Positions 6,061-14,367 are shown, numbered from the stretch's first letter. The stretch: 18,393 nucleotides of DNA from an uncultured Clostridia bacterium (GCA_945877525.1 CAMDVP010000028.1:1-18393); one strand, 5' to 3'. Numbers and translations: made by a program. The notes: generated from the letters alone by a model not told the origin.

Positions 6061-7054
6061 ACAGGAACGGCTGATTGTTCCGATTCTGCTCCTGTCGGGA
6101 CGTACTCTTGCAGTATTCAGCGACAATCTCCGGCGGGATGCGGGCGAGCTTCTGCTCCAGACGGCGGGTCTGCTCCTGAAGCCTGCCCAGCTCAAACCGG
6201 CTGTCGAGTGCCTTCTGCCGCTCGCGCCGGACGTCCATATCGAGCTGCTCGTTTTCCTTTTTCAGCGTCTTGTTTTCCTCTGTGATGGTAGTGAACGCCT
6301 GCGCATACTGCTCCAGCTGCGTCTTCATCTTGCCGATGCGCGGCAGCAGCTTGCGGATCAGCGGCATGATTTCTTCCAGACGGCCTTTGGCGTTCAGCAG
6401 GTTCGCGCCGTCCAGCAGGTGGGTGATCTTGTCAGCCAGACGGGTCATCTTCCGGACTTCCGCAGTCATGGCCTTGTATTCCTGCGTGTCCATGTGCTGG
6501 CGTTTCGTTTGGGCCGCGCTCTCGCCCCGGCTAAGGTCTGGATAGCGCGCAGCCATGTATTCGTAATACCGATCCTGCCACTGAATCAGCTTTTTACGGT
6601 TGCCCAGAATCTCCTTGGCGCTGAGCCGGTGATCCGGCGTCAGCGGCACGAAGACCACGTGCATGTGCGGCGTCGCCTCATCCATGTGGATGGTTGCGGA
6701 CAGGATGGTGCGCTCGTCCTGCTGACTGCACAGGAAGTCCAGCGAACGCTGATAGTAATCCCGGATGTCCTCCGGGGATTTCCCATCGAAGTAGCCCGTG
6801 CTGACCGAGAACAGCACCTCGACGAGCCGGATGCTGTCGGAGCGCACGCGGCAGTTGGCCTCTCGGATCTGCCGCTCTGCCTCCGCACGGTAGTGCTGCG
6901 GAGGGACGATCAGATGAGTGCTCAGATGCGTCCGCGAGGTGTCGATGTCGGGGTTGCTGGCGTAGGTTTCCTTGGTGCGCTCGTTGTGGGCCTCAATCCG
7001 GCTGATTTCCGGGCCTTTATACTTGGAAAAGCGCATGATGGCGAAATTATTCAG
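6059..7054 (-). CDS. mob: MobV-family relaxase (Mob/Pre)
   Basis: This relaxase nicks one strand at oriT and pilots it into a recipient during mobilization. Counting from the proposed CTG start it has 331 residues. Motif I is HNER (23-26), followed by ETYASNPDIDTSRTHL, close to MobM of pMV158. The metal-binding motif IHMDEATPHMH has His123, Glu126, His130 and His132. A coiled coil occupies ~235-310. The first ATG is at 7036, but AGGGAGGA stands seven bases before CTG at 7054. Starting there adds MNNFAI in front of MRFSKYKG, matching the usual MobV N-terminus (compare SYMVARMQK in MobM). At 331 residues it is shorter than many MobV proteins, mostly in the C-terminal part. It follows the DUF3987 gene by 45 bases, and a matching oriT lies upstream at 8919-8952. 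Confidence 0.93.
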   Translation of the reverse strand: MNNFAIMRFSKYKGPEISRIEAHNERTKETYASNPDIDTSRTHLSTHLIVPPQHYRAEAERQIREANCRVRSDSIRLVEVLFSVSTGYFDGKSPEDIRDYYQRSLDFLCSQQDERTILSATIHMDEATPHMHVVFVPLTPDHRLSAKEILGNRKKLIQWQDRYYEYMAARYPDLSRGESAAQTKRQHMDTQEYKAMTAEVRKMTRLADKITHLLDGANLLNAKGRLEEIMPLIRKLLPRIGKMKTQLEQYAQAFTTITEENKTLKKENEQLDMDVRRERQKALDSRFELGRLQEQTRRLEQKLARIPPEIVAEYCKSTSRQEQNRNNQPFL

Positions 7055-7099
7055 GGTGATTCCTCCCTCTAAAAATGCTAAAAATGCAGGAAAGTGGCT

Positions 7100-8611
7100 T
7101 TACTGTTCATCGGAAACAATCGGGTTCACATGGATCGTGCGGGAGGGTGGCCTGCCCACACCGCTGTAAAGCGGCGTGTCCCGCCAGATGTAGCCGTGCT
7201 GCTCCAACAGCTCCAAAACGGGCTCCAGTTCCTTCGCGTCGCGGAAGAACCGTCCCCGGCATAGCTGGTACAGGGCAGACTGGCTGATGTCCCGGACGCG
7301 GTGCTTGCGCAGTCTGGACACGACGTGCAGCGCTTTCTCGATGGTTTCGTCGGCGCTGATGATGGAATAGGCGTACATGGCGTGCTGAAATGCGTACCGC
7401 CCGATGCAGATGGCACAACGGATGGTGTCTGCGCTGATGTCCTTGGTCAGCCCTGAGGCTACGTGAATTAGTCCGGCGACCCTCAGAATGAGGCCGATGA
7501 GCTTGCTGCCCCACTCGCGCATATCGCGGGCTTCGTGAATCAGGTATTGCTCCAACCCGTTGCAGACACCTTCCATCAGCTCGACGGCTTCGGGCGAAAG
7601 ATGCAGCACGATATCCGTCTCCGGCGGCAGATTCAGCAGCCCATAAATCAGTTCACGGTAATCCTCCTGCACATCCTGCGGAATCGGCGCAGACTGGAAG
7701 GAGCGGGGCACTGCCGCCGGCGGGATGTTCACGTACAGGAAGCGGGCCAGAAAGCCGCGACCATCGAGCAGACCGTTCTGCATGATCTCGCTCAGCACGC
7801 TGGGCTGTGCCGTCAGGATCATGGACACAGCAGGGTGACGGACGTAATCGGGTTCGCGGTTCAGCCGGTCCACGCGGATGGTGTCGCCGCAGATGCCCTT
7901 GAGCCAGACGTCCAGATTGGGCTTCTTGGAATAGCGCCCGATGATCGCGTCGAACGCGCCGCCCTCGGCGGAGATCAGCGCCATGCGCCCGCCGTTGTCC
8001 TTGAGCAACTTGACCATCATCTCGCTCGTGCAGTCATCTGTGAAGATTTGGAGGGGCTGGATTGCCGGCAGGTCAGCCAGATTGTCCTGTGCGTGCTGAA
8101 GCTCCAGCTCGGTCATGCTGTCGTATTTCTGCGCCAGCTGGCGGTTCAGGCGGGTGATCTGCCGCTGAAGCGTCTCGCGCTCCTGACGGCGCTTGCGAAT
8201 TTGCGGCTTCAGCTTTTCGTTGTACGCCTGCTCGTAGTCCTCGATGACGGCTGTCATCGCGCGGATGACGGCGGATTTGCGTGCGCCCGGATTGGCGATG
8301 ATGAACACATACAGGCTGGTTTGCTCGTAGTGGCCCGTGTTGCCCTCCACCCGGACCTTGCCCTGTAGGCAGGTGGCAAGCACGCCGAGCGCGACCCCGG
8401 CAGCCATGTCCACCGGCGTCTGCGTGTGCTCCGCGACGGCAGCAACGTAGGCCTGCAGTCGCGGCGGCAGGCAGTGAATCGGGAACGCGGGCAGCGTATC
8501 CGCGCTGGGCCTGAGCGGGGCATAGGGGTTGAACAGGCCCGGAGCCTGTCCGGCGTGAGAGACGGGGTTTTCAGTGTTTTTAGGGTTTTTAGTGTTCTGG
8601 ATGAAGTTCAA
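7100..8611 (-). CDS. DUF3987 (YfjI-type) P-loop protein
   Basis: This 503-residue DUF3987-family protein is of the kind encoded next to primases, relaxases and replication genes on mobile elements. A degenerate Walker A, ANPGARKSAV (106-115), has Arg in place of the usual Gly before the lysine, as seen in this family. A charged helical segment follows (~125-165), then the core with FTDDCTSEMMVKLL and LISAEGGAFDAIIGRYS. The C-terminal ~100 residues (LRKHRVRDISQSALYQL to SRTIHV) look like a winged helix. The start is TTG at 8611, preceded by AGGGAGG at seven bases; no ATG fits. A helicase- or primase-like role in element replication is likely, but unproven for the family. It leads the operon with the relaxase, VLP protein and small protein. 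Confidence 0.85.
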   Translation of the reverse strand: MNFIQNTKNPKNTENPVSHAGQAPGLFNPYAPLRPSADTLPAFPIHCLPPRLQAYVAAVAEHTQTPVDMAAGVALGVLATCLQGKVRVEGNTGHYEQTSLYVFIIANPGARKSAVIRAMTAVIEDYEQAYNEKLKPQIRKRRQERETLQRQITRLNRQLAQKYDSMTELELQHAQDNLADLPAIQPLQIFTDDCTSEMMVKLLKDNGGRMALISAEGGAFDAIIGRYSKKPNLDVWLKGICGDTIRVDRLNREPDYVRHPAVSMILTAQPSVLSEIMQNGLLDGRGFLARFLYVNIPPAAVPRSFQSAPIPQDVQEDYRELIYGLLNLPPETDIVLHLSPEAVELMEGVCNGLEQYLIHEARDMREWGSKLIGLILRVAGLIHVASGLTKDISADTIRCAICIGRYAFQHAMYAYSIISADETIEKALHVVSRLRKHRVRDISQSALYQLCRGRFFRDAKELEPVLELLEQHGYIWRDTPLYSGVGRPPSRTIHVNPIVSDEQ

Positions 8612-8822
8612 ACTATTTTCCTCCCTTCAATATAGCCATGTGAAAACCGGGAGAAATGGAAGCCCTGATGAGGCTGAATCCATATTCTTCCTCTATTATT
8701 GGCATGTGTGGGAAATGAGGCTTTGGAACCCTGTTTTCGGGTTTTCTACGGTTTTTTTCGAAATTTTCTTATTGCGCAGGGCGTACCGATACGTTTCTTG
8801 CGGGTATAAAGACAAAGAAAAA

Positions 8823-8867
8823 GCATTTGCAGTCATTCGGAAATCGCTTCCAAATGGCTGCAAATGC
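8823..8867 (-). terminator. Large intrinsic terminator hairpin between oriT and the DUF3987 gene
   Basis: On the minus strand GCATTTGCAG pairs with CTGCAAATGC, continued inward by CATT/AATG and GGAA/TTCC with isolated mismatches and a five-base loop. TTTTTCTTT follows directly. It would stop a transcript entering from the oriT side, although no protein gene is apparent there. It could also act as a DNA structure in replication. Confidence 0.75.
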
Positions 8868-8918
8868 CAAGCGTTGCAGAGTTACTAGGCGGGTGTGCCT
8901 GTCCCTTGCGCGAAGGTA

Positions 8919-8952
8919 TAACACACTAGACCTTGCGGGCAAGGTCAGTGTG
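8919..8952 (-). other. oriT: oriT, MobV (pMV158-like) type
   Basis: The minus strand contains TAGTGTGTTA (rev. comp. of 8919-8928), identical to the MobM nick sequence of pMV158, TAGTGTG/TTA. The predicted nick falls between 8922 and 8921. As in pMV158, the nick lies at the foot of an inverted repeat: CACACT and AGTGTG arms (8922-8927, 8947-8952) enclose GACCTTGC-GG-GCAAGGTC, with one unpaired A. The bases after the nick (TTATAC) also match pMV158. The relaxase encoded at 6059-7054 is of the same family, so enzyme and site are consistent. Confidence 0.9.
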
Positions 8953-8975
8953 CCAAGGGGCTGCGGCCCCTTTGG
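8953..8975. repeat. GC-rich hairpin adjoining oriT
   Basis: CCAAGGGGC pairs with GCCCCTTTGG (one bulged T) around a four-base loop, immediately after the oriT hairpin. It may be part of the relaxase recognition region or a strand-transfer terminator. Confidence 0.6.
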
Positions 8976-9134
8976 AAACCCCAGAGAAGAGGAACGACGG
9001 GAGGCCGGAGCGACGCGACGGTTGCTTCCCGTCCGGGACTGCGACGGGGGCGATTCAGGCCGTCACTGCCTGCCGGGGGATCGTGTTCTCTGGCGGGTGG
9101 TATCGGAGATACGTTTAGACACGGAGCAACAGGG

Positions 9135-9211
9135 CACGGCACTTTCTGCGAAAGTGTCATTACCCACTATGACACTTTCTGTCTTCCTGCGGAATCCAGC
9201 AAAGTGCCGTG
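9135..9211. repeat. Cluster of mutually exclusive inverted repeats
   Basis: CACGGCACTTT (9135-9145) pairs with AAAGTGCCGTG (9201-9211). Inside it, CACTTTC (9140-9146) pairs with GAAAGTG (9150-9156), and GAAAGTGTCAT (9150-9160) pairs with ATGACACTTTC (9169-9179). The same CACTTTC/GAAAGTG units can therefore form different hairpins, like an attenuator, a single-strand origin or a set of protein-binding repeats. Confidence 0.8.
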
Positions 9212-9346
9212 GGCCAGAGCGCTCCGCCTCTGGACTTCGGGTAGGGGCGCTGCCCTCTGCACACCCGGTGTGGCTCCATGCTCTGAGGGGATGATGCGCT
9301 TTGGTGTCGCAGGTGTGGCACGATGCTGGTAATGATTCAGGAACGC

Positions 9347-9362
9347 GGTGCTCATGAGCACC
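9347..9362. repeat. 16-bp perfect palindrome
   Basis: GGTGCTCATGAGCACC reads the same on both strands. It lies in the gene-free region between the surface protein and oriT and may be a dimeric protein-binding site. Confidence 0.6.
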
Positions 9363-9520
9363 AAAGAGCATTGACTGTCGTAGCTGACCGATGCCTCATC
9401 AAGGCCAAATTGCTTTTCTGAATAGAACGGCATAGATATGCTTGTAACAGAATGATATTGTCTCTACACACATAGCGGGCGGATTTCTGTTTCGCTGTGT
9501 CCAGTTGTCTGATGGCATAG

Positions 9521-9548
9521 AAGAAACCCCCGGGCAAGCCATGGGGGT
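9521..9548 (-). terminator. Terminator of the LPXTG protein gene
   Basis: On the minus strand ACCCCC and GGGGGT form a stem (9526-9531 with 9543-9548), followed by TTTCTTCT. It starts about ten bases past the stop codon of the surface protein gene. Confidence 0.7.
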
Positions 9549-9558
9549 ATGTCAGAAA

Positions 9559-12500
9559 TCAGTTCTTCTGCGTTCGGTGGCTCTTCTTGGAGAACAGCAA
9601 AAGAAGCAGTGCGCTGCTGATTGCCAACAAAGCGAACCATAGCTCCGGTGTGCTGTCGTCGCCGGTCTGCGGGAGGTTCACTATGCTGTCATGATAGATC
9701 AGCGCATATGTGGAAAAGCGGTCTGTCTGAAAGGACAACGTGTTTCCCTGCTGTACGGTTTCAAGGATATCTGTTTTCCCGTCATGCACACGGACAATCT
9801 GGAAGGAACGAATGACATCTCCGCGAGTATTCATGAGATGCTCGGGAAGCGTAAGGGTAATCGTCACGGGAGCGTTCAGCGTTGTAAGCGCAACACAGTC
9901 TTGCCCAGCGACCTGCTTGAACATGCTGACGTCCAGATAGAGCCCGACACAGCCGTCCTTCAGAATGGATTCCACCCGCGCCCGATCTTCCTCGGATATC
10001 GTACTGGAGATGTCCTCCACCTCAATCCAAATGCTGATGTCCTTGCCCAGCTCCATGAGCACCTGTTCTTCCGGAGAAAACGGAACGGTTTCCTTCAGCG
10101 TCTGCACATCGTCATCCAGCACAGCCTGACCAAAGTTTTGGGACTTCTCCGTGGTATCTGAGATTTCTCCCGGCTCGTTCTGGGTGTAAATCGCCGTGAT
10201 GGTCGTATCGGCTGTGATGTTTGTGCCGTCGTGATTCCACTTTGGCGGCGTCTCGTCGAAGCCATCCTTCGGGGGAATGGACGGCGGGGTGGCATTCTGG
10301 CCGTAGCCGATCTGCTGGGTGGAAACGGTCACCCCATCCACGATATACTTGACGGTGTAGATCCGATACACCCAGATGGCAATCTGCGTCCGGTTCCCGG
10401 CCTCATCCTCCGCGGCGACGGTGTGCTGCTGGTTGTCTGGGAGGATGTGATACAGGCCGTTTATGTCCGGCGTGGCCTCTGTGCCGTCGATTTCCACGCG
10501 CTTGAGATAGGAATCCCCGGCGGTGAAGGTCACCTCGCCGTAGTACTTCGCCCCGTCCTTCAGATTGGCGATATCGGGCAGCGTCTTGTCGATGATCATG
10601 CCGTCGGAGCTGACGTACGCGGTATTGCCCGCCCGATCCACCGCTCTGGCATAGACCACATAGGCGCGCTCCTTTTCCATCACAAACGGCGCGGTGTAGG
10701 GCGTCCAGTCCGCCGCGGCCAGCGCCTGTACCTCGGAGAGCGACAGCGCGTGATCGGCGACGTGGTAGTGCAGGGACTGCAGCCCGCTGCCCTTGTCCGC
10801 ATCGGGGACGGTGATGGTGACCGTCTGCGTCTGCCGGAAGAAGAGATTGAACGTGATGGCGCTCAGGAAGCTGCTCCACCGGTTCTCCTGGACGCGGATT
10901 TCCACCGCCGGTGCGGCGGTATCGGCAACGCCATTTACGACGATCACCACGTCCTCCTCGGCATTGGACACCACATATTTTCCGTCCGTCGGGGTGACCT
11001 CAGCGCCGTTTTTGTCGGTGATGGAGAAGCTGCCGGTCGCGGAGTAGCCGTCCTGCAGGGCAAAGGTCAGCGTCGTCTGGCCGTGCCAGTCCAGCAGCAC
11101 GGGGTCTGCCGTCAGCGTATAGCCCGTCATCGTCTGCGGCAGCGATACCGTCAGCTGGCGTCCCTTCTGGATTTCCACAGCCGGGCAGTCGCCGGAGGCA
11201 TGGTGATTCCCATCCGCCGCATAGCGGACGACGTACTGCCCCGGCGCAAGCCCTGTGACCTGTGTGCCGGTGATGGCCGTATAGACGCCTTCATCTGCCC
11301 TGCGGTACTCCATCCCGGCGGCGACGCCGGTGAGCTTTCCGTCGTGCCTGCCGGCAATCGTCTCATCGACGGGCTGAATTCCGGTTGGCGCGTTCCGATC
11401 CGCCTTCTGAATCGAGAAGATCGTGGTCAGGCCGCTCTTGGGCAGGGCATAGCAGCCCGCGCGCTCGCCGGTGATGCCGGTCACAGTGGCCGTGCAGCCC
11501 TCGCCGGCATCGCGCTGCGCGCCGTCCACCGTCAGAGCGATGGTGTCGCCGCTCATCACCCCCGTGGCTGTGGCCTGCGGCGCCTGCAGATCACCTGTAT
11601 AGGTCAGCACGGTGCTGCCCCATGCAATCCCGATGGTTCTGGGCTGGATGGTGAACGTGCCCGACTGGAAGGTGATGCTGTAATTCGGATTGACGCCCGC
11701 CTGCTGGGACGGCGTGATGGCATAGCCGTCGCCCCGGACGGTTTCGCCCGATGCGCGGGTGCAGGAAATGCCGGTGAGCTGCTCCTCCCCGACCAGCTTG
11801 CCCGAGGTGATCGACCAGCCAAAGGCGGCAGGGTCGCTCTCGCCGTAGACCTTTTGCCTGTCGTCTGCCTTGACGGTGAGCGCGACGGGACGAATCGTCA
11901 GCGTAGCCGAGCCCGTGTAATCCTCGGCGTTCGCCTTGACGGCCTTGTAATAAATGGTGTAGACGCCCGCGTTCACATATGTCAGGCTGGTTTGATCGCA
12001 GGCATCGGCGGAAGCGCCGTACCACACCGTGACGCCGGTGCTGTCCGCCATGCTCACGGTGATGCCGTGCGGCTGGCTGTCATAGTCGACCTTCGTGTCC
12101 GAGGCGCTGATGCCGGTCTGCGTCATCTTCTTGATCTTCGCCGTCACGCTCGCAGCGGCCAGGTCGGTGTGGTTGCTGTCGCCGACGACCTGGTAATACA
12201 CGGTGTAGTCGCCGGGCTCGATGGCCGTGGGGATGCCCTGCGACCAGGTCTTCCCGTCCAGGCTGTACTCCATCCGGCCGCCGGTCGCGCTGCCGGCAGA
12301 AACCAGCGCTAGCGCGCTGCCTGTATACACCGGCTGCAGACCCGCAGGCGGCGTGCAGGTGGACGCAGCCTTCTCGATCGTAAAGCTGGCAACCGCCGTC
12401 TTCCCGCCGAGCGTGACGCTGGCCTGATAGGTGCCCGCCTCCGTCGGCCCCGAGGTGGACGGCCCAAAGATGGTGGAGCGAGTGCCCTGATAGGTCAAGA

Positions 12501-14037
12501 CGCCCGGCTGCGCGCCCGTTACAGCGGATATGTTGTTCGTGTATGTCGCGCAGTTGTATACGCTGCCGCTGTAGGTCATATTCCTGGCCGTCAGCACCAG
12601 CCTGAGCGCAGAGGCGCTCTGCTGATAGCTGCACGCCTCCGCCTGCTGTGTATTGGCGCACCAGGCGCGGATTTCGCTGCCGGATTGCGCATATGTAAAG
12701 CTGTGCGTATGCGCAGGACGCATGGCCGTGATTTTCACCGGGCTGCCGGCATAGTCCGTCGCGCAGGAGACGACCATTTCCTTCGTGCCTGCGTCTCCAC
12801 CGGGGAGCTTTTCATGCAAGTACGGCCGATTCTGCCTTGTCGTCGCATTGACATGCTCGGGGAGGATGTACAGGTGGTAATCCGTACCCAGCGTCTTGCT
12901 CATCAGGTTTGCGGGCAGGGTGAAAGTGCCGCTTCCCGTCTTCGCGGAGGCGGCGGTGGAGGTGTTCCCCTGCTCATCCCTGATGTCTGCCAGTGCGCCG
13001 TAGTAGAGCACGGTCGGGTTGTTGCTGCCCGTCAGCGCCTGCTGCGTGATCAGCACGGAAATGCGGTTGACCTTCTGCGCGGCATCTGCGGCGTTGTCGC
13101 TATACGTGTAGGGAACCGTCACCACGCCGTCCGGGGTGTAGGTGACGGCCTGCCCGGAGGGTACGGAGATGCTCTTGCCGCTGTCCTTCAGGGTCAGCTT
13201 GTAGGCCGCATGCGAATAGTAGCCCGCCTCCTCCACGCGGGAGAGGAACAGGATGCTGGCAGGATGGATGTTCAGCACGGGGCAGGCGCCCGTACCCCCC
13301 AGGTAAGGGTATTGTGATGACAGGGCTCGCGTTTGATACTCGGCAATCACCGTGTTGGTAACCCCGTTGTTGTTCGCGGAGCGCAGCCAGTATTTTGCAA
13401 GGTCCGGCCTTTGGCGGAGATAAAACTCGCCGTTCTTGTCGCCCATCCCCGCCATGTAGCCATACTGTGTGTTGGCAATCTCCGCGACGTCCAGCACAAA
13501 GACCTTGTCGCTTGAAAGCGGCGCAAATTCATAGTATTTGGTCATGCCGGTTCTGTCGTCCGAACCGGTCATGGCGGCCTTGATGCTGCTGGCAATGACG
13601 CCCTGCTCGCCGGAGGTAAAGCTCTCCTGCAGGAAGGTGCCGTTCAGGTAGGTTCTCAGGTCGCTGTTCTGCCAAACGTTCCCGCTTGCAGCACCGTAGC
13701 TGCTGAATGGCTTGCCAAAGGCCAGCACGTCCTCGCTCTCCAGCAGCATCGTGGTTCCGCCGAAATCGGACGTGCTCGTGGCGAGCACGCGGAAGCGGAT
13801 GGGCTTCCCCGCGCTGGTGCCGAAATAGACATAGTCGCCCCGCCAGAAGTGTTTGCCATCCGCCTGCTCGGGGTTGCTGAGCGCGCTCGTGCCGAAGCCG
13901 GAGATCGTCTTTTCGACAGTGACGATCGGCTCTGCAGCCCGGGCCGTCGCCGTAAACCGGCTGCCGGGCACAAGGCCCATCAGCAAGCACACACATAGCA
14001 CAAAGGCGATTGCCTTGGGATGACGAAACTGACGCAT
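9559..14037 (-). CDS. Giant LPXTG-anchored surface protein with DUF6273 and Ig-like repeats
   Basis: This 1492-residue cell-wall protein starts with a signal peptide (basic start, hydrophobic core AIAFVLCVCLLMGLV, likely cleavage after ATARA at ~34). A DUF6273-like domain follows (~55-290) with GDYVYFG, WQNSDLRTYLNG, YWLRSANN and PVLNIHP. Next come several Ig-like modules: an MBG/YDG-type repeat with LTVKADDRQKVYGESDP, further Ig folds, a DRAGNTAY-containing module, and an InlB/Flg_new-type beta repeat (YTVKYIVDGVTVSTQQIGYG). The end is a sorting signal: LPQTG (1455-1459), a hydrophobic helix, then KKSHRTQKN. ATG at 14037 has GGAGGTG seven bases upstream; longer frames lack this and would spoil the signal peptide. 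Sortase-linked adhesin-type display on the envelope is expected; the ligand is unknown. It appears to be cargo of the mobilizable element. Confidence 0.9.
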   Translation of the reverse strand: MRQFRHPKAIAFVLCVCLLMGLVPGSRFTATARAAEPIVTVEKTISGFGTSALSNPEQADGKHFWRGDYVYFGTSAGKPIRFRVLATSTSDFGGTTMLLESEDVLAFGKPFSSYGAASGNVWQNSDLRTYLNGTFLQESFTSGEQGVIASSIKAAMTGSDDRTGMTKYYEFAPLSSDKVFVLDVAEIANTQYGYMAGMGDKNGEFYLRQRPDLAKYWLRSANNNGVTNTVIAEYQTRALSSQYPYLGGTGACPVLNIHPASILFLSRVEEAGYYSHAAYKLTLKDSGKSISVPSGQAVTYTPDGVVTVPYTYSDNAADAAQKVNRISVLITQQALTGSNNPTVLYYGALADIRDEQGNTSTAASAKTGSGTFTLPANLMSKTLGTDYHLYILPEHVNATTRQNRPYLHEKLPGGDAGTKEMVVSCATDYAGSPVKITAMRPAHTHSFTYAQSGSEIRAWCANTQQAEACSYQQSASALRLVLTARNMTYSGSVYNCATYTNNISAVTGAQPGVLTYQGTRSTIFGPSTSGPTEAGTYQASVTLGGKTAVASFTIEKAASTCTPPAGLQPVYTGSALALVSAGSATGGRMEYSLDGKTWSQGIPTAIEPGDYTVYYQVVGDSNHTDLAAASVTAKIKKMTQTGISASDTKVDYDSQPHGITVSMADSTGVTVWYGASADACDQTSLTYVNAGVYTIYYKAVKANAEDYTGSATLTIRPVALTVKADDRQKVYGESDPAAFGWSITSGKLVGEEQLTGISCTRASGETVRGDGYAITPSQQAGVNPNYSITFQSGTFTIQPRTIGIAWGSTVLTYTGDLQAPQATATGVMSGDTIALTVDGAQRDAGEGCTATVTGITGERAGCYALPKSGLTTIFSIQKADRNAPTGIQPVDETIAGRHDGKLTGVAAGMEYRRADEGVYTAITGTQVTGLAPGQYVVRYAADGNHHASGDCPAVEIQKGRQLTVSLPQTMTGYTLTADPVLLDWHGQTTLTFALQDGYSATGSFSITDKNGAEVTPTDGKYVVSNAEEDVVIVVNGVADTAAPAVEIRVQENRWSSFLSAITFNLFFRQTQTVTITVPDADKGSGLQSLHYHVADHALSLSEVQALAAADWTPYTAPFVMEKERAYVVYARAVDRAGNTAYVSSDGMIIDKTLPDIANLKDGAKYYGEVTFTAGDSYLKRVEIDGTEATPDINGLYHILPDNQQHTVAAEDEAGNRTQIAIWVYRIYTVKYIVDGVTVSTQQIGYGQNATPPSIPPKDGFDETPPKWNHDGTNITADTTITAIYTQNEPGEISDTTEKSQNFGQAVLDDDVQTLKETVPFSPEEQVLMELGKDISIWIEVEDISSTISEEDRARVESILKDGCVGLYLDVSMFKQVAGQDCVALTTLNAPVTITLTLPEHLMNTRGDVIRSFQIVRVHDGKTDILETVQQGNTLSFQTDRFSTYALIYHDSIVNLPQTGDDSTPELWFALLAISSALLLLLFSKKSHRTQKN

Positions 14038-14080
14038 GAAAACGCACCTCCGCGAAACTCTGGTAAGGATAACCAAGGGC

Positions 14081-14109
14081 ATTATATCATGAAATAATCT
14101 GTCAATCAA
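14081..14109 (-). promoter_or_regulatory. Promoter of the LPXTG protein gene
   Basis: On the minus strand -35 TTGATT (14104-14109), a 17-base spacer, and -10 TATAAT (14081-14086) with an upstream TGA forming an extended -10. A TTGACA also occurs but would leave only a 13-base spacer. The start codon is 44 bases past the -10. Confidence 0.75.
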
Positions 14110-14268
14110 TTGTCCTGGATGAAAATGCGGGCAGGCGACCGCGGGTTCTCTCCTCGTAGCGCCATTCCCTGTCAGGACCTATATGCACGATTTTGCCGGA
14201 GGGCTGATTCGCTCTCCAAACGGATGAGTTGGGGCGCAACATCCGGTTCAGCGTTGTTTCAAATATGC

Positions 14269-14367
14269 CTATCTCGGCTTGCCCGCGTCCGGCGAGATAT
14301 TTCTCTTCGATGTTTCAAGGTCCGTCGGGTTATTTCCATGAAGGGTGTTCATCGTGTTTCGTTCCAT
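14269..14367 (-). CDS. Small 32-residue peptide gene after rlmD
   Basis: An ATG at 14367 has AGGAGGA eight bases upstream and opens a frame of 32 codons: MERNTMNTLHGNNPTDLETS, then KRNISPDAGKPR and a stop. It begins 28 bases after the rlmD stop and probably shares its transcript. The peptide is polar with no membrane segment or cysteine, and I do not recognise it. The ribosome binding site is as strong as those of the real genes nearby, but such a short frame could still be a decayed gene start. It lies inside the inferred element, next to its rlmD junction. Confidence 0.45.
   Translation of the reverse strand: MERNTMNTLHGNNPTDLETSKRNISPDAGKPR

Larger units (their letters stand above)
8612..9520. 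other. Gene-free oriT and structured region (~900 bp)
   Basis: I find no convincing gene here. Instead the stretch carries a 45-base hairpin terminator (8823-8867), oriT (8919-8952), a GC-rich hairpin just beside it (8953-8975), a cluster of competing inverted repeats (9135-9211), a 13-bp palindrome CACACC-C-GGTGTG (9260-9272) and a 16-bp palindrome (9347-9362). This density suggests transfer and replication origins and perhaps a non-coding RNA. No clear promoter for the DUF3987 operon was found. Confidence 0.7.

Noticed and set aside
9167..9433. Minus-strand 88-residue ORF in the oriT region
   Set aside because: No ribosome binding site, low-complexity composition, and it runs through the inverted-repeat cluster, so its codons follow hairpin structure.
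10231..12312. 693-residue plus-strand ORF opposite the LPXTG protein
   Set aside because: Antisense shadow with biased Arg/Gly/Ile composition and no ribosome binding site.
14221..14245. Hairpin CGGATG...CATCCG downstream of the small peptide ORF as an rlmD terminator
   Set aside because: No T-run follows on either strand and the stem has a bulge.
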